DNA of 33,303 bases from Prevotellaceae bacterium UBA6417 (GTDB lineage Bacteria; Bacteroidota; Bacteroidia; Bacteroidales; Bacteroidaceae), in the NCBI GenBank assembly GCA_002439755.1, contig DJPH01000049.1, positions 1-33,303 of the forward strand. Direction: 5' to 3'. Made by a program: the position numbers and the translations under genes. This document shows, one piece after another, positions 24,498-33,273 of the stretch. How positions within the stretch are numbered: position 1 is the first letter of the stretch; each line of letters starts with the position of its first letter. Below the pieces are notes generated by a model. The model was not told the origin of the DNA. It made no database searches and saw only the letters and a program-made list of their open reading frames with translations.

Positions 24498-24671
24498 CAC
24501 TTGTTTTTCCTTGCCGATTTCAGAAAAAAGCATGCAGACAATTTTCCAAGGCTTTAAATCGAGCCTGAAGCCTTGAGAATTTTTCCGTAAAGGCAGCAAA
24601 ACAAAAGCCATCAAAGCTTTCCCAATCAAGTATTACAAGACAAACGGGATACGCGCTTGCGAAAAAAGCCG

Positions 24672-24679
24672 TAACTTTG
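24672..24679 (+). promoter_or_regulatory. -7 motif for mrp
   Basis: TAACTTTG lies 28 bases upstream of the ATG at 24708. No convincing -33 element is visible. Confidence 0.5.
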
Positions 24680-24707
24680 CACTATACATATACAGAATAC
24701 ACATATT

Positions 24708-25769
24708 ATGAATATCTATCCCAAACTTATCACCGACGCGCTGGCCACAGTGCGCTATCCGGGAACAGGCAAGAACATCATTGAAGCAGGCATGCTGGAC
24801 GATGATATGCGAATAGACGGGATGCGTGTGTCATTTTCACTGATATTCCCCAAGAATCCCGACCCCTTCATGAAATCGGTGGTGAGAGCCGCCGAAGCAG
24901 CCATAAAATCGCAAGTGGGAAAAGAAGTGGAAGTGGAAATCACGGCCTTGGCACCCGAACATGCTCCCAGACAGCAGGAAGAAAAACTCCTGCCGGGGGT
25001 GAAATATATCATTGCCGTATCGTCGGGAAAGGGCGGAGTCGGCAAATCGACCATTGCCGCCAATCTGGCTGTATCTTTGGCACGCAAAGGCTACAAGACG
25101 GGATTGCTCGATGCCGATGTGCTGGGTCCCTCCATACCCACCATGTTCCATTTGGAAGATTTTGCCCCATATAGCGAAACCGTCGGTGAGAGACAAATGA
25201 TAGTCCCCGCCGAAAAATACGGAGTAAAAATAATGAGCATCGGCTTTTTCGTAAAACCCGAACAGGCAACCGTATGGCGCGGACCTATGGCCTCGAATGC
25301 CATGAAGCAATTGATTTCAGAATGCAACTGGGGCAATTTGGATTTTTTCATTATCGACACGCCTCCGGGAACAGGCGACATACATCTGACCCTGCTTCAA
25401 TCCCTGAAAGTGACGGGCGCAATCATTGTAAGCACACCACAGAAAGTAGCCTTGGCCGATGCACGCAAAGGCATAGACATGTATATGAACGAAAAAATCA
25501 ATGTTCCGATTTTAGGACTCGTCGAGAACATGGCATGGTTTACGCCCAAAGAATTGCCTGGAAACAAGTATTTTATATTTGGAAAAGACGGAACGAGGCA
25601 TCTGGCAGAAAAAATGGGAGTCCCTTTATTGGGCGAGATTCCATTGGTACAAGGCATTTGCGAAAGCGGAGATGCAGGGAAACCCGCAGCAACCGATCCC
25701 GACAGTCCTACAGGAAAAGCCTTTGACCAACTGGCCGATCGGGTCGTAAGCAGATTGGAACGCAAATAA
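24708..25769 (+). CDS. mrp: Mrp/NBP35 family ATP-binding iron-sulfur carrier (ApbC-like)
   Basis: Mrp/ApbC proteins are P-loop ATPases that carry and deliver Fe-S clusters. The 353-residue protein has an N-terminal MIP18/DUF59-type domain (about 1-90) and an NBP35 ATPase domain. The ATPase domain has the deviant Walker A SGKGGVGKST from S106 and the following motifs LLDADVLGPSIPTMF, WRGPMASNAM and FFIIDTPPGTGD. The CxxC cluster-binding motif expected after ENM is absent: the segment reads ENMAWFTPKELPGNKYFIFG. Bacteroidetes homologues I recall also have WFTP here, so this may be a lineage variant that does not bind a cluster in the usual way. Confidence 0.92.
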   Translation: MNIYPKLITDALATVRYPGTGKNIIEAGMLDDDMRIDGMRVSFSLIFPKNPDPFMKSVVRAAEAAIKSQVGKEVEVEITALAPEHAPRQQEEKLLPGVKYIIAVSSGKGGVGKSTIAANLAVSLARKGYKTGLLDADVLGPSIPTMFHLEDFAPYSETVGERQMIVPAEKYGVKIMSIGFFVKPEQATVWRGPMASNAMKQLISECNWGNLDFFIIDTPPGTGDIHLTLLQSLKVTGAIIVSTPQKVALADARKGIDMYMNEKINVPILGLVENMAWFTPKELPGNKYFIFGKDGTRHLAEKMGVPLLGEIPLVQGICESGDAGKPAATDPDSPTGKAFDQLADRVVSRLERK

Positions 25770-25787
25770 GTTGCACTCGTAAACAGG

Positions 25788-25854
25788 GCAAAAGGAACAA
25801 AAATGAATGTTTTCAAGACGAAAAACAAACATATTTGTTCCTTTTCATTGCCTT
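25788..25854 (+). terminator. Hairpin between mrp and the nitrilase gene
   Basis: AAAAGGAACAAA (25790-25801) pairs exactly with TTTGTTCCTTTT (25834-25845), with a small inner stem in the 32-base loop and an outer GGC/GCC pair. It begins about 20 bases after the mrp stop and is a probable terminator, though no T run follows directly. Confidence 0.5.
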
Positions 25855-25877
25855 ATAATACAAAAAGAGTAACTTTA
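25848..25877 (+). promoter_or_regulatory. Promoter for the aryl-acid operon
   Basis: TTG at 25848-25850, a 19-bp spacer and TAACTTTA at 25870-25877 (one mismatch to TAnnTTTG) lie 23 bases before the ATG at 25901. Confidence 0.5.
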
Positions 25878-25900
25878 CCTGCCGAAATAACAAAGCGACG

Positions 25901-26680
25901 ATGAAGATCGCCATCATTCAACAAGACCTGCTGCATAACAATGCCGAATGCAATATCCGAAAAGCAGACGAAGCCATCGGAAAGGGAGGATGCGACCTGT
26001 ACGTACTGCCAGAAATGTTTGCTACAGGCTTTGTTGTCGATGACACCGTTGATGTGCAAGCCGGCAAAAAAGCAGTACTGTGGATGGCCCAAAAGGCAGC
26101 AGACATTAATGCAGCCATGGCAGGAAGTCTGGCCTGGGAAGAAAATGGAAAGAGGTTCAACCGCTTTTTCTTCATTAAGCCCGATGGTGGGCAAGTGACA
26201 TATGACAAGCGCCATTTGTTCGCTTACGGAGGCGAAGACCTTTATTATACGGCCGGTGAACAACGTGTGATAGCAGAATACAAAGACATGCGTTTTCTGC
26301 TGCAAATCTGTTATGACCTGCGTTTTCCGGTATTCAGCCGCAACAGGAATGACTATGATGCCATCCTCTATGTAGCCAATTGGCCTGCAAGCCGTTCGGA
26401 AGTATGGGAAACCCTGTTGAGAGCCAGAGCCATGGAAAACCAATGCTATGTAATTGGAGCCAACCGCATTGGGTGTGAAGAAAATTGCACATATTCAGGC
26501 TGTTCTGCCATCATAGATCCTTATGGAAAAACGTTGGCCCAATGTGCTTCCGACAAAGAAGCAATTGCATCAGCCGATATGGACTCGGAATGCCTCCGAC
26601 ATTTCAGAAACAAATTCAAGGTTTGGGCCGATGCAGACCAATTTGAATTGAAAACAAAACAACATAAAACCGTTTTATGA
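25901..26680 (+). CDS. Nitrilase-superfamily omega-amidase-like hydrolase
   Basis: The 259-residue protein carries the Glu-Lys-Cys triad of the carbon-nitrogen hydrolases: E38 in LPEMF, K103 in YDKRHLF and C137 in QICYDLRFPVFSRN. The length and the ICYDLRFP block are those of the omega-amidase/YafV branch. That branch hydrolyses alpha-ketoglutaramate or alpha-ketosuccinamate, the products of glutamine or asparagine transamination. It is the first gene of the operon and overlaps the next by four bases (ATGA). Being coupled to an aminotransferase supports a role in pulling a glutamine-dependent transamination forward. Another amide substrate remains possible. Confidence 0.85.
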   Translation: MKIAIIQQDLLHNNAECNIRKADEAIGKGGCDLYVLPEMFATGFVVDDTVDVQAGKKAVLWMAQKAADINAAMAGSLAWEENGKRFNRFFFIKPDGGQVTYDKRHLFAYGGEDLYYTAGEQRVIAEYKDMRFLLQICYDLRFPVFSRNRNDYDAILYVANWPASRSEVWETLLRARAMENQCYVIGANRIGCEENCTYSGCSAIIDPYGKTLAQCASDKEAIASADMDSECLRHFRNKFKVWADADQFELKTKQHKTVL

Positions 26681-28278
26681 ACGAACATAGATTACTTTTA
26701 GGTGATGAAGCCATTGCATTAGGAGCCATTCACGCAGGACTGAGCGGCGTATACGCTTATCCGGGCACTCCTTCTACAGAAATTACGGAATTCATACAAA
26801 ACGATCCTTTGGCAAAAGAGCGCAATATCCGCAGCCGATGGTGTACCAATGAAAAAACTGCCATGGAAGCAGCCTTAGGTATGTCGTATGCCGGCAAACG
26901 CGCTTTGGTCTGCATGAAACACGTGGGCATGAACGTCTGTGCCGATGCATTTGTCAATTCGGCAATAACAGGCGTAAACGGAGGGCTCGTGGTCTTGGCA
27001 GCCGATGACCCAAGCATGCACTCATCGCAAAACGAACAAGACAGCCGCTTTTACGGCAAATTTGCCATGGTGCCGATATTAGAGCCATCGACACAGCAAG
27101 AAGCCTATGACATGATGCCCGTAGCATATGCCATATCGGAATCATTGAAACTTCCAGTACTCTTGCGTGTTGTGACACGACTGGCACACAGCCGCGCTTC
27201 GGTAGCCGTCAAGGAAGCCGGTGGACAAAACGCATTCAGTCCGGATGAAGGCAAGCATTGGGTGCTGCTCCCGGCCATAGCCAGAAAACAATATGAAATA
27301 TTATTGGCCAAACAGCCGGAAATGGAACAGCTGAGCGAAAAATCGGCTTTCAACAAATCAGAAACCCTGTCTGAAGAAAAAGGAATCGGAGTCATTGCCT
27401 GCGGCATAGGCTACAATTATGTAAAAGAAACAGGGGCAAAGCTCTCTGGACTATTGAAGATATCGCAATATCCGCTACCGTCAAAAGCCATCAAAGCTTT
27501 AGCCGCGCAGTGTAACGAAATCTTGGTGGTTGAAGACGGACAACCCGTAGTGGAACAAGACATCAAGGCATTGCTCGGAGCCGGCTATCCCGTTACAGGG
27601 CGTTTGACCGGCAAACTTCCTCGCACGGGCGAATTGACTCCAGACAACGTGGCCTCAGCCTTAGGTGAAACAATAGAAAAGGCCTATCAGGCGGCCTCGA
27701 ACATCGTAGCCCGGCCTCCGGCCCTTTGTCCGGGCTGCGGACACCGCGATGTCTATGCTGCACTCAACAAGGTCGTAGCCGAATATCCCGGCGGACGCAT
27801 CTTCGGTGACATAGGATGCTACACCTTGGGAGCCCTGCCGCCATTCAATGCATTGGCCAGTTGCGTAGACATGGGCGCATCAATAACCATGGCAAAAGGA
27901 GCAGCCGATGCCGGCTTGTTTCCTGCAATAGCCGTAATCGGTGATTCCACATTTACACATTCGGGAATGACAGGCTTGCTTGATGCCATCAATGACCGGT
28001 CGAATATAACGGTTATTATTTCAGACAACCTCACCACGGCCATGACAGGCGGACAAGACAGCGCGGGAACCAACAAGTTTGAAGCCATTTGCCTGGGGCT
28101 CGGAGTAGAGCCCGAGCATGTGCGCGTAGTTGTGCCCCTGCCCAAAAACATGGAAGAAATCACAAGAATCATTCGTGAGGAAATCAACTATAATGGCGTT
28201 TCTGTAATCATTCCGCGCCGGGAATGCATACAAACCCTCAACAGGAAAATTCGTAAACAAAAGGCACAGAAAAAATGA
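26677..28278 (+). CDS. iorA: Indolepyruvate ferredoxin oxidoreductase alpha subunit-like, TPP-dependent
   Basis: IorA and IorB together convert aryl-pyruvates and CoA to aryl-acetyl-CoA, CO2 and reduced ferredoxin, or run in reverse. The 533-residue protein has the N-terminal pyrimidine-binding domain (YAYPGTPSTEITEF, then NEKTAMEAALGMSYAGKRAL). The C-terminal TPP/Mg domain has CPGCGH at 351-356, FGDIGCY at 376-382, GDSTFTHSG at 422-430 and SDNLTTAMTGGQ at 449-460. Typical IorA ends in a 2[4Fe-4S] ferredoxin domain with two Cys-rich motifs. Here the chain stops after PRREC and a basic tail, so that domain is missing. It overlaps its neighbours on both sides by four bases (ATGA). Confidence 0.87.
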   Translation: MNEHRLLLGDEAIALGAIHAGLSGVYAYPGTPSTEITEFIQNDPLAKERNIRSRWCTNEKTAMEAALGMSYAGKRALVCMKHVGMNVCADAFVNSAITGVNGGLVVLAADDPSMHSSQNEQDSRFYGKFAMVPILEPSTQQEAYDMMPVAYAISESLKLPVLLRVVTRLAHSRASVAVKEAGGQNAFSPDEGKHWVLLPAIARKQYEILLAKQPEMEQLSEKSAFNKSETLSEEKGIGVIACGIGYNYVKETGAKLSGLLKISQYPLPSKAIKALAAQCNEILVVEDGQPVVEQDIKALLGAGYPVTGRLTGKLPRTGELTPDNVASALGETIEKAYQAASNIVARPPALCPGCGHRDVYAALNKVVAEYPGGRIFGDIGCYTLGALPPFNALASCVDMGASITMAKGAADAGLFPAIAVIGDSTFTHSGMTGLLDAINDRSNITVIISDNLTTAMTGGQDSAGTNKFEAICLGLGVEPEHVRVVVPLPKNMEEITRIIREEINYNGVSVIIPRRECIQTLNRKIRKQKAQKK

Positions 28279-28847
28279 AAAAAGACATCATATTGTGCGG
28301 CGTAGGAGGACAAGGAATCCTTTCCATCGCAACAATCATAGGCGAAGCCGCTACCGAAGCCGGCCTTCAATTGAAACAGGCCGAAGTTCACGGCATGAGT
28401 CAGCGCGGAGGAGACGTACAGAGCAACTTGCGACTAAGTACGGAACAAATCTTTAGCGACCTCATTCCACAAGGTAAAGCAGACTTGATCATTTCCATGG
28501 AACCAATGGAAGCCTTGCGCTATGTGCCTTATCTGAACAAAGACGGATGGGTAGTCAGTTCGTCTGAATCGTTTATCAACATTCCCAACTATCCGGAGCA
28601 AGAGCCTTTATTAAAAGAATTGAGAAATTTTCCACATGTGGCGACATCGGACATCGAACAAATGGCAAAAGACAACCAAATGCCCAAAAGTGCCAATGTG
28701 ATTCTGTTGGGAATGGCGGCTCCATACATAGGAATTCTTTCTGCCGACCAACTACGCCATGCCATCAAAGTTGTTTTCGGCCGCAAAGGCGAAGCTATAG
28801 TCGAAGCCAACCTGAAAGCTTTCGATTTGGGGTTCAATGCTATATGA
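28275..28847 (+). CDS. iorB: Indolepyruvate oxidoreductase beta subunit
   Basis: This is the gamma-type (POR/KOR) subunit that pairs with IorA. The 190-residue length is normal. The opening DIILCGVGGQGILSIATIIGEAA is the Rossmann-like GxGGQG motif of 2-oxoacid oxidoreductase gamma subunits, probably for CoA. It is followed by VHGMSQRGGDVQSNLRLS, also diagnostic. It overlaps iorA by four bases, and the aminotransferase gene starts at or just after its stop, so subunit synthesis is likely coupled. Confidence 0.92.
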   Translation: MKKDIILCGVGGQGILSIATIIGEAATEAGLQLKQAEVHGMSQRGGDVQSNLRLSTEQIFSDLIPQGKADLIISMEPMEALRYVPYLNKDGWVVSSSESFINIPNYPEQEPLLKELRNFPHVATSDIEQMAKDNQMPKSANVILLGMAAPYIGILSADQLRHAIKVVFGRKGEAIVEANLKAFDLGFNAI

Positions 28848-28851
28848 CATT

Positions 28852-30159
28852 ATGACACAGACTCCGATTGAACGACCGATTATTGATGCTGCCATTCAAG
28901 AACTCGGCATCAAAGACTTCGGGAAAGCAACAATTCGCGAAATAGTAGCCATTGCCCAAAAAGCAGAAAAAGAATCCGGCAAGGAATTCATAAAAATGGA
29001 AATGGGAGTGCCGGGACTTCCGGCTTCCTCTTTCGGCGTTAAAGCGCAAATAGAAGCCTTGGAAAATGGCATTGCACGCCTATATCCTAACATCAACGGT
29101 ATAGAAGCTTTGAAGCATGAAGCATCGCGCTTCGTAAAGGCTTTCATCAATATCGATATCGCTCCGGAAGGATGCGTGCCTGTATGCGGCTCCATGCAAG
29201 GAACATTTGCTTCATTTCTAACTGCAACACAAGCCGACAGCAAGAAAGACACCATTCTTTTCATTGATCCGGGATTTCCCGTACAGAAACAACAATGCGT
29301 TGTAATGGGAGCAAAATATGAGACTTTCGATGTTTATGACTATCGCGGAGAACGCTTGGGCCCACAACTCGAAAAGTTCCTGGAACGTGGGAATATAGCG
29401 GCCATTATCTATAGCAATCCCAACAATCCCAGTTGGATTTGTTTGTGCGAAGAAGAATTGCGTACTATTGGCGAACTTGCAACACGCTATGATGCCATTG
29501 TGCTGGAAGACTTGGCTTATTTTGCCATGGATTTCCGCAAAAAGCTTAGCAAGCCTTTCGAACCGCCGTTTCAGGCAACTGTTGCAAGATATACAGACAA
29601 CTACGTTCTGCTCATTAGCGGGAGCAAAGCTTTCAGCTATGCCGGAGAACGCATTGCTGTCAGTTGCATTTCCGACAAGCTCTACCACCGCGCCTATCCC
29701 GAACTTGCACACAGATACGGCAACGGATGCTTCGGTCCGGTATTCATCCATCGTGTTCTTTACGCCCTTTCAAGCGGAACAAGCCACAGTGCCCAATATG
29801 CTTTAGCTGCCATGATGAAGGCTGCCAGTGACGGAACTTATGACTTTCGCCAAGATATAAGTGAATATGGACGCAGAGCCAAGCTCTTGAAAGAGATATT
29901 TCTGAAACATGGATTTTCAATTGTGTATGACAAGGACTTGGACGAAAAGATTGCCGATGGTTTTTATTTCACGATAAGCTATCCGGGTTTTAGCGGAAAG
30001 GATTTGGCCAAAGAGCTACTTTATTATGGCGTAAGTGCCATTGCACTTGACTCTACAGGAAGCTGCCAGCAGGGACTACGCATCTGCACGTCTTTTATTA
30101 ATGACAATCAGTATGACCTATTGGACGAACGCATGCGCATATTCCATGAAAACCATTAA
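28852..30159 (+). CDS. Class I/II PLP-dependent aminotransferase
   Basis: The enzyme moves an amino group between an amino acid and a 2-oxo acid using PLP. I prefer ATG 28852 (435 residues), four bases after iorB; ATG 28837 would add five residues and overlap iorB by 11. Fold-type I landmarks are the Gly/Ala-rich phosphate-binding stretch (VCGSMQGTFASF), YSNPNNPSWICL, the VLEDLAYFAMD Asp-Tyr pair and the Schiff-base lysine K259 in ISGSKAFSYAGERI. The position between IorAB and two aryl-CoA ligases makes aromatic 2-oxo acids the likely substrates. With the omega-amidase gene upstream, glutamine is a plausible donor. Confidence 0.88.
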   Translation: MTQTPIERPIIDAAIQELGIKDFGKATIREIVAIAQKAEKESGKEFIKMEMGVPGLPASSFGVKAQIEALENGIARLYPNINGIEALKHEASRFVKAFINIDIAPEGCVPVCGSMQGTFASFLTATQADSKKDTILFIDPGFPVQKQQCVVMGAKYETFDVYDYRGERLGPQLEKFLERGNIAAIIYSNPNNPSWICLCEEELRTIGELATRYDAIVLEDLAYFAMDFRKKLSKPFEPPFQATVARYTDNYVLLISGSKAFSYAGERIAVSCISDKLYHRAYPELAHRYGNGCFGPVFIHRVLYALSSGTSHSAQYALAAMMKAASDGTYDFRQDISEYGRRAKLLKEIFLKHGFSIVYDKDLDEKIADGFYFTISYPGFSGKDLAKELLYYGVSAIALDSTGSCQQGLRICTSFINDNQYDLLDERMRIFHENH

Positions 30160-30195
30160 CCAAGCTATTTAAGAATTTAACGAGAAGACGTTACA

Positions 30196-31506
30196 ATGAT
30201 TTGGAATCCAAATAAAGAATGTATGAGTCGCGATGAAATGAGCGACTTGCAAGGAAAAAGACTTCATAAGATTGTAGAATATGTTTATCATAATGTTCCT
30301 TTCTACCGCAATAAGTTGCAAGAAATGAACGTAACGCCGGATGACATCCAGACAATTGAGGATATTGTCAAGCTTCCTTTTACAACCAAGCAAGATTTGC
30401 GCGACAATTATCCTTATGGGCTACAAGCTGCGCCTAAAAGCGAGATAATCCGTATCCACGCCTCATCGGGCACCACCGGCAACCCGACAATCGTAGGCTA
30501 CACCCGTAAGGACATCGGAATATGGAGCGAATGCATGGCTCGTTGCCTGACTGCTTACGGCATTACACGTGACGACACATTTTCTGTGGCATACGGTTAC
30601 GGCCTTTTCACCGGAGGACTCGGAGCTCATTACGGAGTAGAGAACTTAGGAGCCGCAGTAGTTCCCACTTCTACGGGAAATACTGAAAAGCATGTGCGTT
30701 TGATTCGCGACCTGGGCATAACGGGCTTGGCTTGTACACCATCGTATGCACTATACCTGGCCGAAACGATGGAGAAAATGGGTATCAAAAAAGAGGATAT
30801 TCACCTGAGAATCGGAGCTTTCGGTGCAGAGCCATGGACTGATAACATGCGCAAGGAAATAGAAAGCCGTTTGGGATTGAAAGGCTATAATATTTACGGA
30901 CTTAGCGAAATCATGGGGCCCAGCGTCAGCTATGAATGCCAGGAACAATGCAACTCACATATCAATGAGGACCATTTCTATCCTGAAATCATCGACCCCA
31001 ATACGTTGGAAAAACTCCCTAATGGCAAAACCGGAGAACTGGTATTCACAACGCTAACAAAAGAAGGCATGCCACTGCTTCGCTATCGCACAAAGGATCT
31101 CTGCTCGCTGATTGACGAGCCTTGCCCTTGCGGACGAACAAACATCAAAATGAGCCGCATTGTGGGGCGTAGCGACGATATGCTCATCATACGAGGAATC
31201 AACGTATTCCCATCACAGGTTGAAAGCGTTGTACTCAGCATGAAAGAATTTGCTCCTCATTATCTGTTGGTTGTTGACCGTGTAAACAACTTGGATACCT
31301 TGCAAGTTCAGGTAGAAGTCCGCCAAGAATACTTTACCGGCAGCTTTGATACACTCGCGCCCCTCGAAGCCTTGGAAAAGAAATTGGCCGACAAACTTAA
31401 AAGTGTATTAAGCATCAGCGCAAAAGTGCAACTCAAAGCACCCAACACGATTGAACGCAGCCAGGGAAAGGGTAAATTCGTTATCGACAAGCGCATTCTG
31501 AAATAA
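30196..31506 (+). CDS. paaK: Phenylacetate-CoA ligase, paralogue 1
   Basis: The enzyme activates phenylacetate or another aryl acid with ATP to the acyl-CoA (AMP-forming, ANL superfamily). The 436 residues match PaaK. The P-loop is ASSGTTGNPT, residues 89-98. Further landmarks are YGYGLFTGGLGAHYG, FGAEPWTDNMR, YGLSEIMGPSVSYEC, RYRTKDL, the Cys pair CPCGRTN and the hinge GRSDDMLIIRGINVFPSQ. The C-terminal lysine region is QGKGKFVIDKR. It starts 36 bases after the aminotransferase and is followed after seven bases by a second paralogue. The exact aryl acid cannot be read from the sequence. Confidence 0.92.
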   Translation: MIWNPNKECMSRDEMSDLQGKRLHKIVEYVYHNVPFYRNKLQEMNVTPDDIQTIEDIVKLPFTTKQDLRDNYPYGLQAAPKSEIIRIHASSGTTGNPTIVGYTRKDIGIWSECMARCLTAYGITRDDTFSVAYGYGLFTGGLGAHYGVENLGAAVVPTSTGNTEKHVRLIRDLGITGLACTPSYALYLAETMEKMGIKKEDIHLRIGAFGAEPWTDNMRKEIESRLGLKGYNIYGLSEIMGPSVSYECQEQCNSHINEDHFYPEIIDPNTLEKLPNGKTGELVFTTLTKEGMPLLRYRTKDLCSLIDEPCPCGRTNIKMSRIVGRSDDMLIIRGINVFPSQVESVVLSMKEFAPHYLLVVDRVNNLDTLQVQVEVRQEYFTGSFDTLAPLEALEKKLADKLKSVLSISAKVQLKAPNTIERSQGKGKFVIDKRILK

Positions 31507-31513
31507 TAGAACC

Positions 31514-32830
31514 ATGACGAAGAACAACTCACCTTATTTCAACCCGGATTTGGAAACGTTAGACTGTGACCAAATCAAGCAACTACAGCTGGAAAGATTG
31601 CAGCAAACGGTACGCCACTGCATGAACTCGCCTTTCTACAAAAGGCGTTTCGAAGAAAACCATTTGTCGCCTGACGACATCAAATCGTTAGATGACTTGA
31701 AACGCATACCTTTTACTACGAAACAAGATTTGCGCGACACATATCCTTTCGGCATTGCGTCCGAACCTCTTGAGCATTGCGTACGTCTTCATTCATCGAG
31801 CGGAACGACAGGCAACCCGACGGTTATCCTGCATACACAAAAAGACCTTGACCAATGGGCCAATGCCGTAGCCAGATGTCTTTGGATGGTCGGTCTGCGT
31901 CCATCAGACGTATTCCAAAATTCTTCAGGGTACGGAATGTTTACAGGTGGCTTAGGATTTCAATATGGAGCCGAGCGTTTAGGAATGCTGACCGTTCCGG
32001 CCGCAGCTGGCAACACTAAACGGCAAATCAAGTTCATTACAGATTTCGGAACAACGGTCGTACACGCCATACCGAGCTATGCAACACGCTTATTTGAAGT
32101 GATGCAGGAAATGGGCATCGACCCACGCAAGGACACACGCTTGCACACGTTGATCATTGGTGCCGAACCGCACAGCGAAGAACAACGCCGACGCATAGAA
32201 GAAATGCTGGGAGTCAAAGCCTACAACTCTTTCGGCATGTCAGAAATGTGCGGCCCGGGCGTTGCTTTCGAATGCAAGGAACAAAACGGATTGCATATAT
32301 GGGAAGACTACTACATCGTTGAAATTGTCAATCCCGAAACTTTGGAACCTGTTCCAGAAGGCGAAATCGGAGAATTGGTTCTCACGACCATCAATCGCGA
32401 AGCCATGCCATTGCTCCGCTATCGCACACGCGACCTTACCCGCATTCTGCCGGGTGACTGCCCGTGCGGACGGCATCACAAGCGTCTTGACCGCATGAAA
32501 GGACGTAGCGACGACATGATAATTCTGAAAGGCGTTAATATCTTCCCTATACAGATAGAACGAATACTGATGCAGTTCAAAGAACTTTCAACAGATTATC
32601 TCATCACGCTTGACACTTTGGAAAGTAACGATGGAATGACTGTCGAAGTGGAGCTCAACCAAATGTTCACGGACGATTACGGACGCTTGCAAGCCTTAAT
32701 GAAAGAAATAACGCGACGTTTAAAGGATGAAATTCTGGTAACACCTCGCCTAAAGCTCGTTCCAAAAGGCACTTTGCCGAAATCAGAAGGGAAAGCCGTC
32801 AGAGTAAAAGACCTGAGAAAACACTTTTAA
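31514..32830 (+). CDS. paaK: Phenylacetate-CoA ligase, paralogue 2
   Basis: This 438-residue ANL ligase is collinear with the preceding gene and clearly paralogous but well diverged. Its P-loop is SSSGTTGNPT, residues 94-103. Other conserved points are SGYGMFTGGLGFQYG, IGAEPHSEEQR, FGMSEMCGPGVAFEC, RYRTRDL, CPCGRHH and GRSDDMIILKGVNIFPIQ. Differences near the presumed acyl pocket (AAGNTKRQIKF against STGNTEKHVRL in paralogue 1) suggest a different aryl acid, such as phenylacetate against indoleacetate or hydroxyphenylacetate. That is inference. The gap to the ACT gene is 14 bases. Confidence 0.92.
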   Translation: MTKNNSPYFNPDLETLDCDQIKQLQLERLQQTVRHCMNSPFYKRRFEENHLSPDDIKSLDDLKRIPFTTKQDLRDTYPFGIASEPLEHCVRLHSSSGTTGNPTVILHTQKDLDQWANAVARCLWMVGLRPSDVFQNSSGYGMFTGGLGFQYGAERLGMLTVPAAAGNTKRQIKFITDFGTTVVHAIPSYATRLFEVMQEMGIDPRKDTRLHTLIIGAEPHSEEQRRRIEEMLGVKAYNSFGMSEMCGPGVAFECKEQNGLHIWEDYYIVEIVNPETLEPVPEGEIGELVLTTINREAMPLLRYRTRDLTRILPGDCPCGRHHKRLDRMKGRSDDMIILKGVNIFPIQIERILMQFKELSTDYLITLDTLESNDGMTVEVELNQMFTDDYGRLQALMKEITRRLKDEILVTPRLKLVPKGTLPKSEGKAVRVKDLRKHF

Positions 32831-32844
32831 AACATACGAGTATT

Positions 32845-33273
32845 ATGACCATCAGCCAATTATCCATCTTTATTGAAAACAAGTCGGGAACGCTTCTTCA
32901 AGTGCTCGAACTGTTGAAAAAAGCCGGCATATCTCTTATTGCCTCTAACATTGCCGACACTGTGGAATATGGAATTTGCCGCATCATCTGCAGTGAACCT
33001 GCACGCGCCTATGCCGAATTGAAAAAAGCCGGCATCGCGGTTGCCCTCTCGGATGTCTTTGCCATCGAACTTGACAATCAGGTAGGACGCGCAGCCGATG
33101 CCATTGCCATTTTGGCCAAAGAAGGAATCAGCATCACCTACCTCTATTCATTTCTTGTCAATGGAAAAGGCGTTCTGATTTTCAGGACAGACAATGCCGA
33201 ACGCGCAAGCGAAGCCATCATTTTGAACGACATGAAATTTATTGGCGACAAAGATCTTTCGTCGCTTGTCTGA
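32845..33273 (+). CDS. Tandem ACT domain protein
   Basis: The 142-residue protein consists of two ACT domains and nothing else. The first (about 3-66) reads ISQLSIFIENKSGTLLQVLE, with a GICRIIC strand. The second (about 70-140) has AVALSDVFAIELDN, then AAIL-like helix DAIAILAKEGISITYLYSF and GKGVLIFRTDN. ACT domains bind amino acids; stand-alone double-ACT proteins often sit beside paaK in bacteria. It probably senses an aromatic amino acid and modulates an enzyme of the operon, but no target is shown. Thirty bases of sequence follow, too few to show a terminator. Confidence 0.9.
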   Translation: MTISQLSIFIENKSGTLLQVLELLKKAGISLIASNIADTVEYGICRIICSEPARAYAELKKAGIAVALSDVFAIELDNQVGRAADAIAILAKEGISITYLYSFLVNGKGVLIFRTDNAERASEAIILNDMKFIGDKDLSSLV

